Of a stretch of DNA of 64,000 bases, positions 58,947 to 64,000 are shown piece by piece. The notes under the pieces are model-generated. The model was not told the DNA's origin, made no database searches, and worked only from the letters and a program-made list of their open reading frames with translations. Within the stretch, counting starts at the first letter, position 1. Each line of letters starts with the position of its first letter. The translations under genes were made by a program, and so were the position numbers. The stretch is from Halobacillus massiliensis (GTDB taxonomy: Bacteria > Bacillota > Bacilli > Bacillales > Halobacillaceae). The DNA lies in the NCBI RefSeq assembly GCF_900166625.1, contig NZ_LT800499.1:1-64000 (forward strand), in the 5' to 3' direction.

Positions 58947-60159
58947 GGGGGCTTATCAGCCGCCTCCCTGGAAAAAGAATTTCCCTGCGTTTCGACTAAT
59001 CGGCGGCAGTGTCGTATCGTTTTTTGGAGATCAAGTTTATTTTCTGACCCTGCCGCTGATTGTGTGGGCACTGACCGGTTCTCCGCTTGCAATGGGCATC
59101 ACAGCTTTTTTAGAAAGACTTCCGATTCTGCTGCAGCCTTTTCTTGGTGTATTAGCGGACCGCTATCCCCGAAAGCGCCTGCTTATTCTTTGCGATATCA
59201 GCCGGGGGATATTAATCGGCATCATCGGCTGTTTACATATCGCCGGTCAGCTTCAAATGTGGCAGCTGTACACGGCTGCTTTTGGAATGGGAATACTAAG
59301 CCAGCTTTATAACACGGCACAGTTTGCGTCCATTCCTTCCCTTGTTTTGAAAGCTGATCTTGAAAAAGCCAATGCGGTAAATGGCGGATTGTTTCAGGCA
59401 GCGGTTCTGCTCGGTCCGGGACTCGGGGGCATGATTGTCAGCGTGTATCACCCGGGCTATGCTTTAATAATCAACAGTATTAGCTTTTTCCTGGCCTTAG
59501 CTGCCGTGCTTACCCTGCCGATTCAGCCGCACGAAGCAGAAAGGAAAAATATGTGGCGGGAAATGAAGGAAGGATTTGCTCATGTGTTTCATATAAAGCC
59601 AATTCTTTATACAAATCTCGCTATGATGATTTCTGTTTTTGGTACGACACTGTTTTTAACGATCATGGTTTTTCATTTGAAAGAAGAAGCACAATTAAGT
59701 GCGACGGCTATTGGCTGGCTGTTGTCGTCAGGAGGAGCGTCGGCTGTATTCGGTGCGCTGATCACTCCATATCTTAAGAAAAAATGGAGCTACCGCCAAA
59801 TTTTATGGACCGCTGCTTTTATAGGAGGACTTTCAATCATAGGTTTCAGCCAGACGAATTCATATTGGGTTCTTCTGGTAATGAATGCCACTGGTACGAT
59901 GGCGGCTTCCATCCAGAGTCCATGTATTCTGACAATCCGGCAAAAATTAACACCGGCCGGGCTATTAGGACGAGTCCAGGCAACAAGCCGGTTAATCAGC
60001 TGGATATCGATGCCTGCTGCCGCCTTATCTGCGGGAATTTTTTCTGAAGCCATTAGTACAAACTTTACGATTTTACTGGGAGGATTGTTAGCCACAGCTG
60101 CATCGATGGTTTACTTACACCCTTCTTTAGCTTTATCATCAGAAAAAGAAGCAGCTTAA
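58939..60159 (+). CDS. MFS exporter
   Basis: A 406-residue MFS protein of twelve helices, of the macrolide-efflux/EntS-like group. It has GGSVVSFFGDQVYFLTLPLIVW in helix 1, the loop-2 motif GVLADRYPRKRLL, and NAVNGGLFQAAVLLGPGLGGM in helix 5. It starts with GTG inside the end of the regulator gene. Substrate unknown. Confidence 0.87.
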   Translation: MNKGAYQPPPWKKNFPAFRLIGGSVVSFFGDQVYFLTLPLIVWALTGSPLAMGITAFLERLPILLQPFLGVLADRYPRKRLLILCDISRGILIGIIGCLHIAGQLQMWQLYTAAFGMGILSQLYNTAQFASIPSLVLKADLEKANAVNGGLFQAAVLLGPGLGGMIVSVYHPGYALIINSISFFLALAAVLTLPIQPHEAERKNMWREMKEGFAHVFHIKPILYTNLAMMISVFGTTLFLTIMVFHLKEEAQLSATAIGWLLSSGGASAVFGALITPYLKKKWSYRQILWTAAFIGGLSIIGFSQTNSYWVLLVMNATGTMAASIQSPCILTIRQKLTPAGLLGRVQATSRLISWISMPAAALSAGIFSEAISTNFTILLGGLLATAASMVYLHPSLALSSEKEAA

Positions 60160-60190
60160 ATGAAACCTGTTTAAGGAGTGAGACGTTTAT

Positions 60191-60628
60191 ATGAATATAT
60201 CGCATGCAACTAGAGCAGAAATAGATGAGCTTTTACCGAGAGTTCAAGAATCACTGGAGGAAGGTTCCCGAGGTTATTACGAAGTGGACCAGGATAAAGC
60301 CTCTCGTATGATGGAGGATGTACTAAACCAGGACGGTCAGATACAAGTAGCTGTCGATGACGGACAGGTTGTCGGCTGGGTCGTCTATGGTCAGCAGGAT
60401 GATAGTTTTTCTGGAGAAAAAGTGGGATTTATCTATGACCTATTTATGAGAAAAGAATTTCGTGGAAGAGGGCATGCCAAGGCTTTAATGGACAGTGCGC
60501 TGCGTGAGCTTCAGTTGCAGGGGATGGCGTCTGTAAGGCTTGTCGTCTATGCTGGAAACCATGCCCGCGAGCTGTATGAGAAGCTGGGATTTACAGACCA
60601 GCGGACTGTAATGGCAATGGAGCTTTAA
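60191..60628 (+). CDS. GNAT family N-acetyltransferase
   Basis: A 145-residue single-domain GNAT. Motif A is FMRKEFRGRGHAKALM and motif B is VRLVVYAGNHARELYEKLGF. The acceptor is unknown. AAGGAGTG precedes the ATG. It is the first of three apparently co-transcribed genes. Confidence 0.85.
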   Translation: MNISHATRAEIDELLPRVQESLEEGSRGYYEVDQDKASRMMEDVLNQDGQIQVAVDDGQVVGWVVYGQQDDSFSGEKVGFIYDLFMRKEFRGRGHAKALMDSALRELQLQGMASVRLVVYAGNHARELYEKLGFTDQRTVMAMEL

Positions 60629-60649
60629 TTTAAAAAAGGAGCTGAAGCG

Positions 60650-61000
60650 ATGAACCCGATCGTAAATGAAGTAGGCACTGTTTTTATTCCAGTAAGAGAT
60701 GTGGAAAAGGCACGAGACTGGTATTGTGAACTTTTAGGACTGACGCCGGACGCAGAGGTGCTTCACGGCCACCTCTATGTTCTTCCGATGAAAGGCACAG
60801 GAGTGGTGCTCGACAGCAAAATCTTTTCAGAAGAGGCTGTTTTTAATGTGCCGGCTTTTCATTTTAATACAACAGACATTAAAGCAGCGTATGAGTTTTT
60901 AAAGGAAAAACAAGCCAATCTAGTAACTGAGATTGAGCATGGCCACTGGTTTAATTTAAAAGACCCTGATGGGAATATGCTGATGGTTTGCGAGTGCTGA
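60650..61000 (+). CDS. VOC-superfamily (glyoxalase/bleomycin-resistance) protein
   Basis: A 116-residue single VOC module: FIPVRDVEKARDWYCELLGL opens it and HGHWFNLKDPDGNMLMVC (part) closes it. Likely metal ligands are His and Glu in these strands. AAAAAGGAGCTGAAGCG precedes the ATG. The stop overlaps the next start (TGATG). Confidence 0.85.
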   Translation: MNPIVNEVGTVFIPVRDVEKARDWYCELLGLTPDAEVLHGHLYVLPMKGTGVVLDSKIFSEEAVFNVPAFHFNTTDIKAAYEFLKEKQANLVTEIEHGHWFNLKDPDGNMLMVCEC

Positions 61001-61950
61001 TGAAAGACCCGGTAATTAAGGAATATGAAAGTATTCATTTAGTCGGTTTTCGTGTCCTGTGTGAAGGCAGCGAATATGTACATGAAATCCCCAAAGCAGC
61101 AGAAAAACTGGATCAAAGAATAAGTGAAATACCCCGGCTAAAAAAGCCTGCCCTGCAGATCGGTGCCTTTAAAGTAAAGGAAACTTCTGCAGAAGAGGAC
61201 GGGTACTGGGTTTGTTATCAAGTAGAATCCTACGATAAGGTTCCAGAAGGTATGGTCTCTTTGACGATCCCCGCTCAAGCCTACGCCGTGTATAGAGTGA
61301 CAGGAGCAAATACGAAGATACCTCAAGCTTATGAACATATTCATCAATGGATGGAACAGGAAGGCTATCCCCGTCTGCTTGATCACTGGCATTTAGAAAA
61401 ATATTTCCGATCGGGAAGAGCGGATGATATTGACGTAGAGCTGATGGATACGACAAAGGTTGATCGAACCTCGTCTATTACATTTAATTACATGTCGAGT
61501 AAAATGTTTGGAGAATATGCAGCAGCTAACCAGAGGAAATATGCAGAAGAGCTTTATAAATCGGAAAGGTTTTCCACCTTTGAAGAGGCGCTCGCTCACG
61601 CACGTAATCAATTTGCAGACCTGCTTCCAGAAGGGACATTAACGAAAGATCATCACCTGTTCACACTAAAGACAGATTTGATAGAAGACGCTGGAGTCCT
61701 GTGGGTTCACACCTTTATGGAAAACGAGGAAGCGATCCTTTTTATTTACGACATAGAAATTGTGGAATCTCTTCGCGGGCAGGGCTTTGGGAAAGCCGCA
61801 ATGAAAGCTGTAGAAGAATTTGCGATTAAACAAAAGGCGAAGAAAATTAAATTACACGTTTTTGACCACAACGTGCGAGCCAGGAGCCTTTATGAAAAAT
61901 TGGGATATGTTGCGGAAGGAAGAAACATGGTGAAAGATCTTCAAGGTTAG
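61000..61950 (+). CDS. GyrI-like effector-binding / GNAT fusion protein
   Basis: A 316-residue two-domain protein. Residues 1-150 match the GyrI-like small-molecule-binding fold: YESIHLVGFRV, a central VESYDKVPEGMVSLTIPAQAYAVYRVTG, and DHWHLEKYF. Residues 155-316 are a GNAT with ESLRGQGFGKAAM and RARSLYEKLGYV. The ATG at 61000 overlaps the VOC stop; a TTG at 60988 is also in frame. A binding domain fused to an acetyltransferase hints at ligand-dependent or drug-directed acetylation. Confidence 0.8.
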   Translation: MKDPVIKEYESIHLVGFRVLCEGSEYVHEIPKAAEKLDQRISEIPRLKKPALQIGAFKVKETSAEEDGYWVCYQVESYDKVPEGMVSLTIPAQAYAVYRVTGANTKIPQAYEHIHQWMEQEGYPRLLDHWHLEKYFRSGRADDIDVELMDTTKVDRTSSITFNYMSSKMFGEYAAANQRKYAEELYKSERFSTFEEALAHARNQFADLLPEGTLTKDHHLFTLKTDLIEDAGVLWVHTFMENEEAILFIYDIEIVESLRGQGFGKAAMKAVEEFAIKQKAKKIKLHVFDHNVRARSLYEKLGYVAEGRNMVKDLQG

Positions 61951-61954
61951 AACT

Positions 61955-62334
61955 GTTCCGTTTATCTTATATAGAGAAAAGCGGCTGGGAAATGACTCCC
62001 TTTCCGCGGGAGCCGATGAGCTAGCTCGGTACACTCGCGGATCTCATCATGGCTATCTCCCTGCAGGAGTCTCGAGATTTCCCATCCGACTTAACTTTAA
62101 TAGGAAAAACGGCAAGCTATCGGTGATTTACCACTCTGTAAAAAAAGTTTTTTTTCTTACTAAATGTTCCGTTACTCTAAAAAACATAAAGGGCCGGGGG
62201 AAACGGCGAGACTCCTATGGGAGGATAGAACAGGGTGAGATCCCGGAAGGCTCTAGCCTGAGGACGCTCACCGTTCGCCCATGGAAAGCGAGTCTTTCCC
62301 CAGGCCCGCTTCTCTCTATTCAGGCAAACGGAAC
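61955..62334 (+). repeat. Dispersed paired-hairpin element, locus R6
   Basis: Module A (61955-62114; terminal box eroded to AACGGCA) and module B (62165-62334; apical GGCTCTAGCC), 50-bp linker. It closes the right side of the accessory island, in opposite orientation to R4 on the left. Confidence 0.92.
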
Positions 62335-62612
62335 GCAACTTAAAAAGAATAAGAAAAAGAGCAGGGTTTTTAAAATCAATTATTTTCCTAATCTATTTAT
62401 CCATTTTGATAATCGAAAAAATATTAAATATCTATTATAATATAAATTCAGTTTCAAAATTTATATAATACTGTCGAAAAGTGAACGATTAAATATTACG
62501 CTTCCTCGATACTTTAATATGCAAAATATGATAAAATAAATTAAGAGTAAAAAAGGCATATGAATGCGCAGCAGCTATTTTGCCTGCGGCGCTTTTTTCT
62601 ATTGGCTGTGAA

Positions 62613-62628
62613 TGTTCCACGTGAAACA
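62613..62628. promoter_or_regulatory. parS: parS centromere site upstream of noc
   Basis: TGTTCCACGTGAAACA matches the ParB consensus at 15 of 16 positions, with the palindromic CACGTG core. It lies 37 bp before the noc start, about 27 kb right of oriC. Parts of B. subtilis noc-soj-spo0J carry parS at the same place. Confidence 0.93.
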
Positions 62629-62664
62629 GCTGTATGCCTGATCGCAAAAAGGTGGTGTTTGATC

Positions 62665-63543
62665 GTGTTACATCCTTTTAGCCGTCTGTTCGGACTGGGC
62701 GACAAGTCGGAAGCAGAACATGATGAAAGAGAAGAACAAATCGAACAAGAAGAATATAATCCAGACGAAGTCATTCAAGTTCCAGTTGATCGCGTTCAAC
62801 CAAACCGCTATCAGCCGCGAGCTATTTTTAACGAGGAAAAAATCAATGAACTCGCCCAGACGTTACATACACATGGGATGATTCAACCGATTGTTATACG
62901 CAGGCTTAATGAAGAAGAATATGAGTTAATCGCAGGGGAACGGAGATGGCGTGCTGTTCAAACGCTTGGATGGGAGACAATCCCTGCGATCATTCGAGAT
63001 ATGGATGATGCGCAAACGGCTTCTGTCGCTCTAATAGAGAACCTTCAACGGGAAGAACTGACCGTAATTGAAGAAGCGGCGGCCTATGCCAGACTGCTTG
63101 AAATTCATGATTTAACACAGGAGGGCCTGGCACAGCGTTTAGGAAAAAGCCAGTCGACTGTGGCTAACAAGCTCCGATTATTAAAACTGCCGGAATCGGT
63201 ACAAATGGCTGTTATGACTAAAGATATTACGGAACGCCATGCGCGAGCCTTAATCGCTTTAAAAGATGAACCGGAGAAGCAGGAAAAACTTTTGCAGGAA
63301 ATTGTCGAGAAGCAGCTGAATGTGAAGCAGACAGAGGAACGGATTAAGAAGCTGCAGGATACGACCCCCAAGAAGAGAAAGCCGAGGCTCAAAGGGGTTA
63401 ACAAAGATATGAGAATTGCCATGAATACAATTCGCCAGTCTCTTGATATGGTCACAGATACAGGCGTGGACGTGGAAACAAACGAAGAGGATCATGAAGA
63501 CTATTATCAATTTACGATAAAAATACCGAAGAAAAAATCATAG
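62665..63543 (+). CDS. noc: Nucleoid occlusion protein Noc
   Basis: A 292-residue ParB-family protein that blocks division over the nucleoid. It begins [13 protein letters not shown], which aligns with B. subtilis Noc and its membrane-binding amphipathic N-terminus; this sets the GTG at 62665, 9 nt after AAGGTGG. The ParB box IAGERRWRA and the helix-turn-helix [27 protein letters not shown] (part) follow. A much longer reading from 62560 would run over the parS site. Confidence 0.95.
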   Translation: MLHPFSRLFGLGDKSEAEHDEREEQIEQEEYNPDEVIQVPVDRVQPNRYQPRAIFNEEKINELAQTLHTHGMIQPIVIRRLNEEEYELIAGERRWRAVQTLGWETIPAIIRDMDDAQTASVALIENLQREELTVIEEAAAYARLLEIHDLTQEGLAQRLGKSQSTVANKLRLLKLPESVQMAVMTKDITERHARALIALKDEPEKQEKLLQEIVEKQLNVKQTEERIKKLQDTTPKKRKPRLKGVNKDMRIAMNTIRQSLDMVTDTGVDVETNEEDHEDYYQFTIKIPKKKS

Positions 63544-63557
63544 AACTTAGACTTCAA

Positions 63558-63592
63558 CCACCCATCTGCCTATATTTAGATGGGTGTTTTTA
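63558..63592 (+). terminator. Terminator after noc
   Basis: CACCCATCT / AGATGGGTG hairpin with a TTTTT tail, before soj. Confidence 0.85.
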
Positions 63593-63633
63593 ACACCGGC
63601 GATTGTACTCCAATAAAAAAGGCAGGTGACAGC

Positions 63634-64000
63634 ATGGGTAAAGTGATTTCCATAGCCAACCAGAAGGGAGGCGTAGGGAAAACCACAACAGCCGTTAACT
63701 TAAGCGCATGCTTAGCGTATTTAAATTATAAAGTACTTCTCGTGGATATCGATCCGCAAGGAAATGCCACAAGCGGGGTGGGGATTGAAAAAGGCACATT
63801 GGATCAGTGCATTTATGATGTGCTCGTTGATAGTGTAAGTGCCGAAGACGTACGAACAGAAACAGTTGTTGGAAATTTAGATGCCATTCCGGCGACGATT
63901 CAATTGGCAGGAGCCGAAATCGAACTGGTGCCTACGATTTCCCGCGAAGTTCGTCTAAAACAGGCGATTGATGAAGTTAAAGCCAGCTATGATTACGTTA
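63634..64000 (+). CDS. soj: Chromosome-partitioning ATPase Soj/ParA (partial)
   Basis: The first 122 codons of a ParA ATPase, cut by the window edge. The deviant Walker A is KGGVGKTTT, followed by [11 protein letters not shown] (A' motif). It acts with Spo0J on parS in origin segregation and on DnaA activity. AGGTGACAGC precedes the ATG. Confidence 0.97.
   Translation, partial: MGKVISIANQKGGVGKTTTAVNLSACLAYLNYKVLLVDIDPQGNATSGVGIEKGTLDQCIYDVLVDSVSAEDVRTETVVGNLDAIPATIQLAGAEIELVPTISREVRLKQAIDEVKASYDYV

Noticed and set aside
42960-62334. Accessory island considered as a transposon or integrative element
   Set aside because: No transposase, integrase, relaxase or tRNA-end duplication was seen; only the A/B repeats mark the edges.
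62560-62664. Longer Noc reading frame starting at 62560
   Set aside because: It would encode a Cys/Arg-rich head not seen in Noc and would run over the parS site; the GTG at 62665 matches family starts.

Overview
The window is an origin-of-replication segment of a Bacillaceae chromosome (Firmicutes, endospore former). The gene order rrn-bofA-yaaL-recR-ebfC-dnaX-scr-tadA-yaaH, then dck/dgk-tRNA-Ser-serS-pdxTS-dacA-guaB-yaaC-gyrA-gyrB-remB-recF-yaaA-dnaN-dnaA-oriC-rpmH-rnpA-yidC-jag-mnmE-mnmG-rsmG, and finally noc-soj, is that of Bacillus subtilis. Sporulation genes (bofA, SleL, yjcZ-like, splAB) fit this. A moderately halophilic genus such as Halobacillus is my inference, from the acidic proteins, the gas-vesicle cluster and the dispersed repeats; no marker here proves it.

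Layout. Positions 1-400 hold the 5' end of a 16S rRNA gene on the minus strand with tandem promoters and a boxA-like site. From 428 to 4645 lies a minus-strand recombination, replication and SRP block. From 4726 to 16213 is a mixed metabolic stretch: SleL, DUF3891, PfpI, an N-hydroxylase, acsA, preQ1-controlled queF, aldA and small membrane genes. From 16224 to 26250 come tRNA-Arg, the deoxynucleoside kinases, tRNA-Ser, T-box serS, vitamin B6 synthesis, dacA, guaB and yaaC. From 26251 to 35311 is the gyrase-recF-dnaN-dnaA block, read leftward. oriC is bipartite, flanking dnaA. From 36438 to 42724 the rightward rpmH to rsmG block follows. Genes on both sides of oriC mostly run away from it, co-directional with replication.

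Between rsmG and noc, which are adjacent in B. subtilis, about 20 kb of accessory DNA is inserted. It holds a phosphoesterase, an endonuclease VIII, a stress-type SDR, a gas-vesicle operon of Bacillus megaterium type (Q-like, A/B, O, N, F, G, L, S, K, J, T, U), a DMT exporter, a ytxG/ytxH-like envelope-stress operon, splAB, an ArsR regulator with an MFS exporter, and a GNAT/VOC cluster. SigB-type promoter matches precede the SDR, gas-vesicle and ytxG-like units, suggesting that buoyancy and stress genes answer to a shared signal.

The most unusual feature is a dispersed intergenic element present at six loci. Each locus carries two homologous hairpin modules (A and B) in opposite orientation, bounded by GTTCCGTT/AACGGAAC boxes and separated by a short linker, resembling a bacterial interspersed mosaic element. 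One copy sits inside the dnaA-rpmH origin interval and two flank the accessory island. Two parS sites lie almost symmetrically about 27 kb either side of oriC, and a cluster of DnaA boxes precedes mnmE.
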